64,000 nucleotides of DNA from Arthrobacter sp. V1I9 (GTDB lineage: Bacteria > Actinomycetota > Actinomycetes > Actinomycetales > Micrococcaceae): assembly GCF_030817075.1 (NCBI RefSeq), contig NZ_JAUSYU010000001.1, forward strand, positions 1,612,001 to 1,676,000, in the 5' to 3' direction. Of this stretch, positions 50,497-59,321 are shown in pieces. Each line of letters starts with the position of its first letter. The stretch's first letter is position 1. Under the pieces are notes generated by a model. It worked only from the letters and a program-made list of their open reading frames with translations. It was not told the origin of the DNA and ran no database searches. The position numbers and the translations under genes were made by a program.

Positions 50497-51810
50497 ATGA
50501 GTCAGGAACAGCCCCCCATCCGCAGCCGCCGGGAACTCCGGAAGGCCAGGGATGCGCAACAGCCATCCGTGCCCACGGCCACGGATCAGCTTTTGCCTGC
50601 CATGAAAAAGCCCGCCGCAGACCGCCCTGCACCGGGCACTGCAGCGCCGGCTCCTGAACCGACACACACCCAGCGTTCCTCGCAGATCCGCGCACGGGAC
50701 CGGGCGGCGCTGCGCACCATCAAGGAACTGGAAGAAAAAGAGGGCCAGCTGGCAGCCGGAGGTCCCCCCACACGGCGCCAACTTCGCCTGCAGCAGCTCA
50801 AGGAACAGGCGCTGACCGCGGCCAACCCGATCGTTGCTCCTGCCGGGGCCGCAGACCCGCGTGCAGGGGGTCCCGTCCTGCCGGCCCCCGGGAAGAGCGC
50901 GGCGGGGGAGCAGGATCCCCAGGAGGCAAAGGGAGCGCCTTCCCCGCGTACTGTGCCTGCCCGTAACAACGTGCCTACCCCCGGCGCGGCTCCTTCCCCG
51001 GCGTCGGCCGTGCCTGATGGAATGACCGTCGAACAGGCGTTGGCGGCAAGGTCACTGATCGCGGAACAGGCCAAAAACCAGATCGCGAAGATGCAGCACA
51101 TCGCTTCCCTTGATCCGGAAGCCGTGGATCCGGAGATTCTGGCGGAGCAGATTGCCCTGGCGGAACGTGCGGCCGTGATGAACCGGCGGGCCATGGCCAA
51201 ACAGAAGCTGGCCGAGCAGACCGGCGTCCCTGCACCAACCACCGAGCCTTCGTCCGCCGCAGGACCTGCAGCCCAGCAGCAGGGACCGAAGCCACCACCC
51301 GTTCCGGCGCAGCGGCCGGCACCCTCCACCGCCAGCAACCTGGCAATGGTCACGCCTCTGGAATTCGTCCAGGTGCCGGGCGTGGACCGGCCGGTCATGA
51401 AGCCGCCGGCAACGAGCCACGTTCCGGTCAGCACCCGTCCCGGTACAAAGGTCCCGTCGTCCGGCACCAGGAAGCGGCGCCCGGCCGGTGGCCAGCCGGC
51501 CACGTCCGACGTCGGATCCGGCCGTTCACAAATGATCGCCCGGGCTGAGGCTGCGGCTAAGGCTGCCGTACGTCCCAAGCCTGCTGTCCTGGCACCGGCT
51601 GTGGTGGCGGAGAACCACGCCGAGGAGGCATTCGAGGATCTGCCCCGGGTCCCGGCCCGGCAGGCCCACGGACTGGATCCGCTGGACGCTGCGACGGCAG
51701 GGCTGGCCCGTGCCACGCGGAACCGCATCCTCCAGTTCTGTGTCCTGGCTTTCGGGATTCTGGCCCTTGTCGCCGGCATTTTCCTGATCATCAGCGGAAT
51801 GTCCCGCTAA
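50497..51810 (+). CDS. Disordered protein with C-terminal membrane anchor
   Basis: This 437-residue protein starts with SQEQPPIRSRRELRKAR. It is mostly Pro/Ala/Glu-rich and probably disordered, with two coiled-coil-like helices (SSQIRARDRAALRTIKELEEKE and the region around IAEQAKNQIAKMQHIASLDPEA). One membrane segment (ILQFCVLAFGILALVAGIFLI) ends the chain, so the bulk would lie in the cytoplasm as a tail-anchored protein. I recognise no domain. It sits between nadD and rsfS, eight bases after nadD, so it is probably co-transcribed. Confidence 0.78.
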   Translation: MSQEQPPIRSRRELRKARDAQQPSVPTATDQLLPAMKKPAADRPAPGTAAPAPEPTHTQRSSQIRARDRAALRTIKELEEKEGQLAAGGPPTRRQLRLQQLKEQALTAANPIVAPAGAADPRAGGPVLPAPGKSAAGEQDPQEAKGAPSPRTVPARNNVPTPGAAPSPASAVPDGMTVEQALAARSLIAEQAKNQIAKMQHIASLDPEAVDPEILAEQIALAERAAVMNRRAMAKQKLAEQTGVPAPTTEPSSAAGPAAQQQGPKPPPVPAQRPAPSTASNLAMVTPLEFVQVPGVDRPVMKPPATSHVPVSTRPGTKVPSSGTRKRRPAGGQPATSDVGSGRSQMIARAEAAAKAAVRPKPAVLAPAVVAENHAEEAFEDLPRVPARQAHGLDPLDAATAGLARATRNRILQFCVLAFGILALVAGIFLIISGMSR

Positions 51811-51858
51811 CCGGCACTGCCGGCACCACAAAGCGTTCTTAACCCAACAAGGAGTCCC

Positions 51859-52260
51859 GTGACTGCGTCAGATTCATCCCTCAACACAGCCCGCGCCGCC
51901 GCCAAGGCAGCTGCGGACAAGATTGCCCAGGACATTGTGGCCCTGGACGTGAGCGAACGCCTCGCCCTGGCAGACGTTTTCCTCATCGCCTCCGCCCCCA
52001 GCGAGCGGCAAGTCAACGCCATCGTCGACGGCATCGAAGAAGAACTGGCGAAGCAGGATTTGCGCCCGATCCGGCGCGAGGGCCGTTCCGGCGGCCGTTG
52101 GGTCCTGCTTGACTACTCGGACATCGTCATCCACGTCCAGCATGAAGAGGACCGCGTCTTCTACGCATTGGAGCGTTTGTGGAAGGACTGCCCCGTCGTG
52201 GACCTCCAGCTGGGCGACGACGCCTCGGCGAAGGCTGCTGCCTCCACCGAGACGGAGTAA
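51859..52260 (+). CDS. rsfS: Ribosomal silencing factor RsfS
   Basis: RsfS binds L14 on the 50S subunit and blocks subunit joining in starvation. The 133-residue protein shows the family core DIVALDVSERLALADVFLIAS, RREGRSGGRWVLLDYSDIVIHV and FYALERLWKDCPVVDL. It starts at GTG 51859 with AAGGAG at proper spacing. It is the last gene of the nadD run before the tRNA-Ala genes. Confidence 0.95.
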   Translation: MTASDSSLNTARAAAKAAADKIAQDIVALDVSERLALADVFLIASAPSERQVNAIVDGIEEELAKQDLRPIRREGRSGGRWVLLDYSDIVIHVQHEEDRVFYALERLWKDCPVVDLQLGDDASAKAAASTETE

Positions 52261-52290
52261 TTGCGCGGGAACAAGCCGAATATGCCCGAT

Positions 52291-52320
52291 TTGGAATTTT
52301 CGGAATTGCTGTTCTAAGAT
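52291..52320 (+). promoter_or_regulatory. tRNA-Ala-1 promoter
   Basis: TTGGAA (52291-52296) and TAAGAT (52315-52320) are 18 bases apart, followed by GTTGCTTCGG. The same layout is found before the second tRNA-Ala gene. Confidence 0.6.
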
Positions 52321-52375
52321 ATTTGAGTTGCTTCGGGGAAACCCGAAAGAAAAGCTCATCGAGCGGCAATAATTC

Positions 52376-52448
52376 GGGGCTGTGGCGCAGCTGGTAGCGC
52401 ACCTGCATGGCATGCAGGGGGTCAGGGGTTCGAGTCCCCTCAGCTCCA
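52376..52448 (+). tRNA. tRNA-Ala (anticodon GGC), copy 1
   Basis: A 73-base cloverleaf has acceptor GGGGCTG/CAGCTCC, anticodon stem CCTGC/GCAGG, loop ATGGCAT and T-arm GGGGTTCGAGTCCCC. It reads GCC and GCU. Identical to copy 2. Confidence 0.96.
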
Positions 52449-52454
52449 CCGACT

Positions 52455-52489
52455 ATCCGCCGGAATCATCAGATTCCGGCGGATTTTTG
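52455..52489 (+). terminator. Terminator after tRNA-Ala-1
   Basis: A 13-bp perfect stem (52455-52467 with 52472-52484) with ATCA loop is followed by TTTTTG. Classical intrinsic terminator. Confidence 0.9.
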
Positions 52490-52556
52490 TTTTGTCCCTG
52501 CGCCTGGCGACCGGGTTTGACGATAGTGACCGCACCGCCGTGGCAGAAGGCGCCGA

Positions 52557-52586
52557 TTGGCGCACAGCACGAAAGTGCATTAAGCT
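52557..52586 (+). promoter_or_regulatory. tRNA-Ala-2 promoter
   Basis: TTGGCG (52557-52562) and TAAGCT (52581-52586) are 18 bases apart. GTTGCTTCGG follows at the same offset as in the copy 1 promoter. Confidence 0.6.
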
Positions 52587-52631
52587 GATCAGGTTGCTTC
52601 GGCGGGACATCCTCCCACCGCAGCAAGGTCC

Positions 52632-52704
52632 GGGGCTGTGGCGCAGCTGGTAGCGCACCTGCATGGCATGCAGGGGGTCAGGGGTTCGAGTCCCCTCAGC
52701 TCCA
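52632..52704 (+). tRNA. tRNA-Ala (anticodon GGC), copy 2
   Basis: Base-for-base identical to copy 1, 256 bases downstream, with its own promoter and terminator. Confidence 0.96.
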
Positions 52705-52731
52705 CCGGTCATCCTCCCCGCAGGAGGACGC

Positions 52732-52764
52732 AAAAGGAACCATCCTTCGGGACGGTTCCTTTTT
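52732..52764. terminator. Terminator after tRNA-Ala-2
   Basis: A 14-bp stem with one A-C mismatch (52732-52745 with 52750-52763) has a TTCG loop, an A-run before and T-run after. It can work in both directions and also ends the convergent methyltransferase gene. Confidence 0.85.
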
Positions 52765-52791
52765 GCTTACCCAAGAGTTACGGGGACAGGT

Positions 52792-54108
52792 CTATAGCCA
52801 CTGAGTCCTGCGCAGCGGAGGCGGGTCGCCGCCGGGCCGCTGGACAAGAACCTGGTTGACGCCTGTCAGCCCGTTCTCGAAGCCCAGGGCACTGGACGCC
52901 ATATACAGCCGCCACACCCTTGCCCGTCCAGGGCTGGTCAGCTTTGCCGCCTGCTCCCAATGTTCCTCCAGCCGGCTCACCCATGCCCGCAGAGTGAGCG
53001 CGTAGTGTCGGCGCAAAGCCTCCACGTCCACGATCTCGAAGCCAGCGGATTCCAGGGCGGCGGACATCTCGCCCAGGCTGATCATCTCGCCGTCGGGAAA
53101 CACGTACCGGGGAATGAACGAATCAGGGTCCGGCGCAGTGGGGCCGGCATTCCAGGAAATGGCGTGGTTCAGCAGTCGCCCGCCGGGGCGAAGCAGGTTG
53201 AACAACGCCGCTGTGTAGCGGGGCATCTCCGCGCGTCCCACGTGCTCCGACATTCCGATGGAACTGATGGCATCAAAGGACCCATCCTGAATATCGCGGT
53301 AGTCCTGCACCCGGATGTCAACACTTTCGGTAAGTCCTGCGTCGGCTGCGCGTTTGCGTGCCATGATGGCTTGCTCCTGCGACAAAGTGACGCCAACTAC
53401 CGTGACGCCGTACTTTCCGGCAGCGTGCAGGGCGAAGCTTCCCCAGCCACAGCCAACGTTCAGCACACGCATGCCGGGCTTGAGGCCCAGCTTGCGGCAC
53501 ACCAGGTCCAGCTTTGCCTCCTGCGCGGCTTCCAGGCCGCGGGCAAGCCGGTGGCCATCGGGAACCAGTCCGTCCTCCTCTTCTGGCCACACGGCGCAGG
53601 AGTACACCAGCGACGGGCCCAGGACCATTTCGTAGAAGTCGTTGCCCACGTCGTAATGGTGCGAGATGGCGGCGGAATCCCGTCGCCGGGAATGGAGCCT
53701 GCCCTTTCGGGCGATTTGCGCTTCTTCGGGTGGAGGAGCAGGGTTGGGGCCGATGGCTCCCAGCCTCACGGCAGTCCGGACCAGCGTCCAGAGCTCAGCT
53801 ACGGTGAGCGGCTTGAAGGGCCCCGGTTCTGCAAACTTGCCGGCCGAGCTCAAGGCGGTGAAGGCAGCAAAGACATCCCCCGGCGCGTTAATGTCGCCGG
53901 AAACGTACGCCCGGCTCAGGCCCAGCTGCCCTGGCGACCAAAGTATGCGCCGCAGGGCACGCCGGGAACGGAACTCCAGCAGCGGTGCTTCTTCCGGCCC
54001 GGCTTCTGAGCCGTCCCATGCCCGCAGACGGAGTGGGATGTCATCAGTGCCCAGCACGATGGCAATGGCCTTTGCGAGTCGTGCGGCGTTCCCTTTGCTG
54101 GTGGTCAT
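52792..54108 (-). CDS. Cyclopropane-fatty-acyl-phospholipid synthase family methyltransferase
   Basis: This 438-residue SAM-dependent enzyme modifies double bonds of membrane phospholipid acyl chains. The N-terminal lipid-binding region includes LRRILWSPGQLGLSRAYVSG; ISHHYDVGNDFYEMVLG is the family signature, and the SAM site reads VLNVGCGWGSFALHAA near residue 215. It could form cyclopropane or methyl-branched (tuberculostearate-like) chains; sequence alone does not decide. The ATG at 54108 follows AGGGAGGAC; the frame upstream is open but antisense to the oxidoreductase. Divergent from that gene across 66 bases. Confidence 0.9.
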   Translation of the reverse strand: MTTSKGNAARLAKAIAIVLGTDDIPLRLRAWDGSEAGPEEAPLLEFRSRRALRRILWSPGQLGLSRAYVSGDINAPGDVFAAFTALSSAGKFAEPGPFKPLTVAELWTLVRTAVRLGAIGPNPAPPPEEAQIARKGRLHSRRRDSAAISHHYDVGNDFYEMVLGPSLVYSCAVWPEEEDGLVPDGHRLARGLEAAQEAKLDLVCRKLGLKPGMRVLNVGCGWGSFALHAAGKYGVTVVGVTLSQEQAIMARKRAADAGLTESVDIRVQDYRDIQDGSFDAISSIGMSEHVGRAEMPRYTAALFNLLRPGGRLLNHAISWNAGPTAPDPDSFIPRYVFPDGEMISLGEMSAALESAGFEIVDVEALRRHYALTLRAWVSRLEEHWEQAAKLTSPGRARVWRLYMASSALGFENGLTGVNQVLVQRPGGDPPPLRRTQWL

Positions 54109-54174
54109 GGCGTCCTCCCTGTGTCCTTGGGCCAAGACTAAGGTAGGCAGCCCCTGCACGACTATCATGGGTGG

Positions 54175-55257
54175 GTGAATTCTGCCCGCGCCGACGTAGT
54201 GGTCATTGGCGCGGGCCAGGCCGGTCTTTCCGCCGCCTATCACCTTCAGCGCCGGGGGCTGGACTTCACCGTGCTCGACGCCGAGGAAGGTCCAGGCGGT
54301 GCATGGCGGCACCGGTGGAAGAGTCTCCGGATGGCAACCGTCAACGGCATCAGCGACCTCCCGGGCATCGCCCAGCCCGCCGTAGACCCCAGGGAACCGA
54401 GCTCGGAGTTCCTGACGCGCTATTTCCGTACGTATGAGGAGGAACTGGGCCTGTCCGTCCAGCGTCCCGTCAAAGTAGCGTCGGTCAGCCGCGAAGACAC
54501 GGACCCTGCCGGCAGGCTGCTGGTCAGCACCTCCGTGGGTGACTGGAGCGCAGCGGCGGTAATCAATGCCACCGGCACCTGGACCCGGCCGTTCTGGCCC
54601 ATCTATCCCGGGCAGTCGACGTTCCGGGGCCGCCAGCTCCATGTGGCCGACTACGTTTCTGCCGCGGAGTTCGCGGGAAAGCATGTCATCGTGGTTGGCG
54701 GCGGAATCTCCGCCGTCGGGCTCCTGGACGAAATTTCGCGGGTCACCTCCACCAGCTGGTTCACCCGGCGGGAGCCGGTGTGGCGGGATGCCGACTTTGA
54801 CGCCAGGGCCGGCCACGACGCCGTGGCCATGGTGGAGGAGCGGGTGCGCCAGGGCCTGCCTCCGCAAAGCGTGGTGTCCGTGACCGGGCTCATCTGGACA
54901 CCTGCCCTCCGTGCTGCGGCAGCACGCGGTGCCCTCAACCGGCAGCCCATGTTCACGGCGATTGAGCCCGACGGCGTCCGGCTGGCTGACGGGCGCCTCC
55001 TGGGAGCAGACGTCATCCTGTGGGCCACCGGCTTCCGGGCGGAACTCGAGCACCTCGCGCCGCTGCACCTTCGGGGACCGGGAGGAGGGATCGCGATGGA
55101 GGGAACCCAGGTGGCAGCCGAGCCGCGGGTCCATCTGGTGGGCTATGGACCGTCGTCGTCAACCATCGGCGCCAACCGGGCAGGCCGCGCCGCAGTAGCG
55201 GCGATTCTGAAGCTGCCGGGGATCAGGCCCACCGCGAGGACGGTAAATTGGGGCTGA
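54175..55257 (+). CDS. FAD-dependent flavin monooxygenase-like oxidoreductase
   Basis: This 360-residue protein has an FAD-binding VVVIGAGQAGLSAAYHL at the N-terminus, an NAD(P)-binding VIVVGGGISAVGLL near residue 165, and the ATGTW and LWATGF motifs of the FMO/thioredoxin-reductase-like superfamily. It is shorter than class B monooxygenases and resembles TrkA-like or CzcO-type proteins. The substrate is unknown. It starts at GTG 54175. Divergent placement from a fatty-acid-modifying enzyme is the only context; no functional link is proven. Confidence 0.82.
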   Translation: MNSARADVVVIGAGQAGLSAAYHLQRRGLDFTVLDAEEGPGGAWRHRWKSLRMATVNGISDLPGIAQPAVDPREPSSEFLTRYFRTYEEELGLSVQRPVKVASVSREDTDPAGRLLVSTSVGDWSAAAVINATGTWTRPFWPIYPGQSTFRGRQLHVADYVSAAEFAGKHVIVVGGGISAVGLLDEISRVTSTSWFTRREPVWRDADFDARAGHDAVAMVEERVRQGLPPQSVVSVTGLIWTPALRAAAARGALNRQPMFTAIEPDGVRLADGRLLGADVILWATGFRAELEHLAPLHLRGPGGGIAMEGTQVAAEPRVHLVGYGPSSSTIGANRAGRAAVAAILKLPGIRPTARTVNWG

Positions 55258-55307
55258 CGGCGGGAGTCGGACAAACGTTGCAAACAGGACAGGGCGGCAG
55301 GGACCAG

Positions 55308-56462
55308 GTGGCACCACAGACTCTCGAGGACGTTCTTGCGGGACTTCGGCGGCGGCCGGACGTGGAAGCACCCAACCTGCAGGCCTGGGATGCCACCGAC
55401 CGCCTGCTGCTTGATTCCGCGGCCGCCCACGTGTCTGCCGGAAGCAGACTGACGGTCATCGGTGACCGCTACGGCGCGCTGACCCTGGGTTCCCTTGCAG
55501 TCCTCAACCCCGGTACCGTGCGCGTGCACCAGGACCTCATCACGGGCGAGCAGGCGCTCCGCCTCAATGCCGCGGAGGCATTCGGAAGCAGAGCCGAAAG
55601 TGGCCTGCCATTTGTCCAGCTTCCCCTCGGACTCGAACTCCTGGAGGATGCGGGGACGGTACTGCTGCAGCTGCCCAAGACCTTGGCCGAGCTCGACGAG
55701 ATTGCGGCGGCAGTGGCCCGGTACGCCTCCCCGGACGTGGTGCTCCTGGCCGGCGGCCGGGTCAAGCACATGTCCCTCGGCATGAACGCGGTTCTGGAGC
55801 GCCACTTCAAATCCGTCACGCCGCAGCTCGCCCGCCAGAAGTCACGGGTGATCGTGGCCACCGGCCCACAGGGGAGCGGCGCCCCGGAACCATTTCCCGT
55901 CGTTGAGCACCTGGCCGAAATCGATCTGGACGTCGCAGCCCATGGTGCCGTCTTTGCCGGATCCAGGCTGGACATCGGCACCCGGTTCCTGCTGACATTC
56001 CTGCCGGCCATGCGGCCCGTGCAGCACGCCATCGACCTGGGCTGCGGCACCGGAATCCTTGCAGCTATGTATGCGCGGCAGTATCCAGGCTCAACAGTGA
56101 CCGCCACGGACCAGTCAGCCGCCGCCGTGGCATCCGCCCGCGCAACTGCACAAGCGAACGGCCTGTCTGAGCAGATCAGCACTCTCCAGGACGACGCCAT
56201 GGGCACCCTGCCGGACGGGACCGCAGACCTGATCCTCCTTAATCCGCCCTTCCACGTGGGCGCCGGCGTCCATGCGGGAGCAGGCCTGAAGCTGATAGAA
56301 GCGGCCGGGCGGGTCCTGGCGCCCGGCGGCGACCTATGGACCGTCTACAACCGCCACCTTGCCTATCTGCCGGCGCTTGAGCGGCACGTCGGCCCCACCG
56401 TTGTGAAAGGCCAGAACCCCAAATTCATTGTGACCCTCAGCACCCGCCGCGGCCCGCGGTGA
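55308..56462 (+). CDS. RsmC/RlmG-like rRNA guanine-N2 methyltransferase
   Basis: This 384-residue class I methyltransferase has two related domains. The C-terminal one carries the SAM site AIDLGCGTGILAAMYA near residue 245 and the catalytic NPPF (LILLNPPFHVG), which marks N2-guanine methyltransferases of 16S G1207 (RsmC) or 23S G1835 (RlmG). The N-terminal domain is a degenerate copy used for RNA binding. The GTG at 55308 is chosen from the family N-terminus; a TTG at 55248 with GAGGA seven bases before it, overlapping the previous gene, is a serious alternative. Confidence 0.86.
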   Translation: MAPQTLEDVLAGLRRRPDVEAPNLQAWDATDRLLLDSAAAHVSAGSRLTVIGDRYGALTLGSLAVLNPGTVRVHQDLITGEQALRLNAAEAFGSRAESGLPFVQLPLGLELLEDAGTVLLQLPKTLAELDEIAAAVARYASPDVVLLAGGRVKHMSLGMNAVLERHFKSVTPQLARQKSRVIVATGPQGSGAPEPFPVVEHLAEIDLDVAAHGAVFAGSRLDIGTRFLLTFLPAMRPVQHAIDLGCGTGILAAMYARQYPGSTVTATDQSAAAVASARATAQANGLSEQISTLQDDAMGTLPDGTADLILLNPPFHVGAGVHAGAGLKLIEAAGRVLAPGGDLWTVYNRHLAYLPALERHVGPTVVKGQNPKFIVTLSTRRGPR

Positions 56463-56604
56463 CCCTGCCCGGCGGGAGGCACGGCCAACGGGGGACGGCC
56501 GGGCGGCGCTGCGCCGCGCCGTCGGCCGTTTCTATGGGTCTGCGCCCATGCGTAACGTACGATTCAGACATCAGTAACTATGTGCCGGAGACGAAGGGGA
56601 CGCC

Positions 56605-57858
56605 GTGACTGAGATCCGCCAATCCTCACCACGACGCGGCACCAACCTGCCCCGGATGGGGGACTTCAACCTCACGGTGATCCTCGACGCCATCCGCAGG
56701 ACGGCCGGCGGGCTCAGCAGGGTGGAGCTCGCCCAGATAGTCGGTCTTTCGCCGCAGACCATCTCCAACATCTCCCGCCGCCTCCTGGACCAGAACCTCA
56801 TTGTCGAGGCAGGCAAGGAGGGCAGTGGCCCCGGTAAACCTCGCACCATTCTCCGCCTCAACCCCGGTGGCATGTTCGCCGTCGGCGTCCACCTCGATCC
56901 CGCGGTGACCACCTTCGTGGTCCTGGATCTGGTGGGCGCGGTGGTACAGCACTCGCGGATCAAGACGCCCGGCGGAAATGATCCCGCCGCCGTCATTGCC
57001 ACTATCGCGGCCGAGATCGCCCAGCTCGTGGCCGATTCCGGGGTGGACACGGACAGGATCGCAGGCCTTGGCGTGGCGGCTCCCGGCCCCATCGACGTGG
57101 ACAACGGCACCGTGGTTGACCCGCCGCTCCTTCCGGGCTGGGACAGGGTGGAACTGCGCAACGCGCTCTCAGAAGCCACCGGCTACTCGGTCCTGATGGA
57201 CAAGGACGTCACCAGCGCCGCGGTGGCGGAAACCTGGGCCGGCGGCCCCAGCGGAGCCGGCAGCTTCATCTTTATGTACATGGGCACCGGCATCGGGTGC
57301 GGAATCGTGCTGAACGACGAGGTGGTCCGGGGCACTTCGGGCAACGCCGGCGAAATCGGGCATATCGTGGTGGATCCGGACGGGCCGCCCTGCGACTGCG
57401 GCCTCCGCGGCTGCGTGAAGTCTTCCTGCATCCCGCAGGTGCTCGTGGCCGAGGCCGAGGCCGCCGGGATCCTGGACGGCTCCCGGTCCGGCAACAGCGG
57501 GGCTGAAATCCAGCAGAGTTTCTCCGCGCTGTGCGACCTCGCCGACGAGGGGAATGAACAGGCGCTGGCCATCATCGACAAGTCTGCGCTGCTGGTGGCG
57601 CGGGCAGCGTCCGTGGTGACCAACACGCTGGACGTTGAGCGGGTGGTGTTCGGCGGACCGTTCTGGAGCCGCCTTGCCGAACGCTACCTCGAGAAGATCC
57701 CGGCGCTGCTCGACGCCAACAGCGACACCCGGCTGATCCACCGCATCGAGGTGGTGGGGACCGGCGTGGGCGAGGATGTGGGGGCTATCGGCGCAGCCTC
57801 CCTGGTTCTGGAACACACTCTCGCGCCCCGCGCCCAAAGGCTCCTGCTGGAGAGCTGA
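56605..57858 (+). CDS. ROK-family transcriptional regulator
   Basis: This 417-residue repressor has an N-terminal winged helix (LSRVELAQIVGLSPQTISNI, about residues 38-57) and a ROK sensor domain. The zinc motif is GNAGEIGHIVVDP followed by CDCGLRGCVK, and YMGTGIGCGIVL is the sugar-kinase-like core. It lies 107 bases upstream of a sugar ABC importer in the same direction and is likely its regulator, sensing the imported sugar. It starts at GTG 56605. The Glu that normally ends the zinc motif (CxE) is replaced by Lys. Confidence 0.88.
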   Translation: MTEIRQSSPRRGTNLPRMGDFNLTVILDAIRRTAGGLSRVELAQIVGLSPQTISNISRRLLDQNLIVEAGKEGSGPGKPRTILRLNPGGMFAVGVHLDPAVTTFVVLDLVGAVVQHSRIKTPGGNDPAAVIATIAAEIAQLVADSGVDTDRIAGLGVAAPGPIDVDNGTVVDPPLLPGWDRVELRNALSEATGYSVLMDKDVTSAAVAETWAGGPSGAGSFIFMYMGTGIGCGIVLNDEVVRGTSGNAGEIGHIVVDPDGPPCDCGLRGCVKSSCIPQVLVAEAEAAGILDGSRSGNSGAEIQQSFSALCDLADEGNEQALAIIDKSALLVARAASVVTNTLDVERVVFGGPFWSRLAERYLEKIPALLDANSDTRLIHRIEVVGTGVGEDVGAIGAASLVLEHTLAPRAQRLLLES

Positions 57859-57965
57859 GACGGTGGCCTTGCCTGGCGCCGGGCACCGATCTAGCATTTG
57901 CGTATTGCCGCGGCTGGGGCCCGCTGACAACGGGGGACCGCAGCCATTGATGGAAATGGAGCACC

Positions 57966-59318
57966 ATGCGTCGGCCGGCCCTGAAGACCATGTCCCTGAT
58001 CGCTTCCGCACTGATCGTCCTGACGGCCTGCACGCCGGCTGCTCCGGAGGACGGATCGAAGACGTTGAAGGTGGTCTATCAGAAGACCGATTCCTTCACC
58101 GCCCTTGAGACGATGTTCCAGGCGGCCAAACAGGAGTTCGAGGCCGCAAACCCGGGGGTCGCGGTGGAGCTGCAGCCCATCCAGGGCAACGACGACGACT
58201 ACGGCACCAAGCTGGCCCTCGCGCTGAGATCGCCCTCCACCGCGCCGGACGTCTTCTACGAGGACACCTTCAAGGTCCGCTCCGACGTCGACGCCGGCTA
58301 CCTCCTCAAGCTGGACAGCCACCTCGAGGGCTGGGAGGACTGGTCCAAATTCGACGACGGCGCCAAGGCGGCAGGGCGGGCGGATGACGGCGGGACCTAC
58401 GCGGTGCCGCTGGGCACCGACACCCGGGCCATCTGGTACAACCGGAAGGTCCTCGAAGCCGCCGGGATCAGCGTCCCCTGGCAGCCGCGCAGCTGGCAGG
58501 ACATCCTGGACACCGCACGCAAGATCAAGGCGAACGATCCCTCGGTGGTCCCGTTCAACATGTACGCGGGCAAGGGAACCGGTGAAGGAACCGTCATGCA
58601 GGGCTTCTACGAACTGCTGTACGGAACCGGGTCCACGCTGTACGACGAGGAAACCAAAAAGTGGGTGGTGGGATCCGCCGGCTTCAAGGACTCCCTGGCC
58701 TTCCTCAAGACGCTCTACGACGAGGGGCTCGCCGTGACGCCGGCCCAGGCACTGGATGCGAACGTTTGGAAGAAGGTGTTCGGCGAATGGTTCCCGAAGG
58801 GAAAGCTGGGCGCCACCGTGGAAGGCTCCTACGCGCCGTCGTTCTGGCAGGACGGCGGCAGCTATGAATGGCCCGGCTATGAGCAGGAGATGGGTGTTGC
58901 CCCGTTCCCGACGCAGGACGGCCGCGCCCCGGGAGCCGTGAGCATGTCCGGCGGCTGGACGCTGGCCATCGGTGCCGGAACAAAGGAGCCCGACCTCGCG
59001 TTCAGCTTCCTCAGCACGGCGATGAACCGGGAAAATTCCCTTGCCTTCACGCTCGACAGCTCGCAGATCGCCGTCCGCAGCGATGTCGCCGACGATTCCG
59101 GCTACCAGGCTGGAAACCCGTTCGTGAAGGACGTCTCCGAACTCGTATCCGTTACCCGCTACCGCCCGGCAACGTCCGATTATCCTCGAATTTCGGCCGC
59201 GGTTCAGGAGGCAACGGAGGCCGTGATCACCGGCGCCCGGGAGCCCGAACAGGCAGCAGCGGACTACGACGCAGCGGTGACGGATATCGTAGGTGGCGAC
59301 AACACCGTCCGGAAGTAA
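57966..59318 (+). CDS. Sugar ABC transporter substrate-binding lipoprotein
   Basis: This 450-residue family 1 solute-binding protein has a signal peptide with lipobox LTAC (lipidated Cys22) and is anchored outside the membrane. TLKVVYQKTDSF begins the mature fold, and APDVFYEDTFKVRSDVDAGYLL and AVPLGTDTRAIWYNRKVLE are standard for sugar binders. The sugar is unknown. The ATG at 57966 follows GGAG at normal spacing. The first permease starts three bases after the stop. Confidence 0.92.
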   Translation: MRRPALKTMSLIASALIVLTACTPAAPEDGSKTLKVVYQKTDSFTALETMFQAAKQEFEAANPGVAVELQPIQGNDDDYGTKLALALRSPSTAPDVFYEDTFKVRSDVDAGYLLKLDSHLEGWEDWSKFDDGAKAAGRADDGGTYAVPLGTDTRAIWYNRKVLEAAGISVPWQPRSWQDILDTARKIKANDPSVVPFNMYAGKGTGEGTVMQGFYELLYGTGSTLYDEETKKWVVGSAGFKDSLAFLKTLYDEGLAVTPAQALDANVWKKVFGEWFPKGKLGATVEGSYAPSFWQDGGSYEWPGYEQEMGVAPFPTQDGRAPGAVSMSGGWTLAIGAGTKEPDLAFSFLSTAMNRENSLAFTLDSSQIAVRSDVADDSGYQAGNPFVKDVSELVSVTRYRPATSDYPRISAAVQEATEAVITGAREPEQAAADYDAAVTDIVGGDNTVRK

Positions 59319-59321
59319 GCG

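Noticed and set aside
52376..52704. Tandem tRNA-Ala genes as phage or island attachment sites
   Set aside because: Neither tRNA 3' end is repeated as a partial copy nearby and no integrase gene is present.
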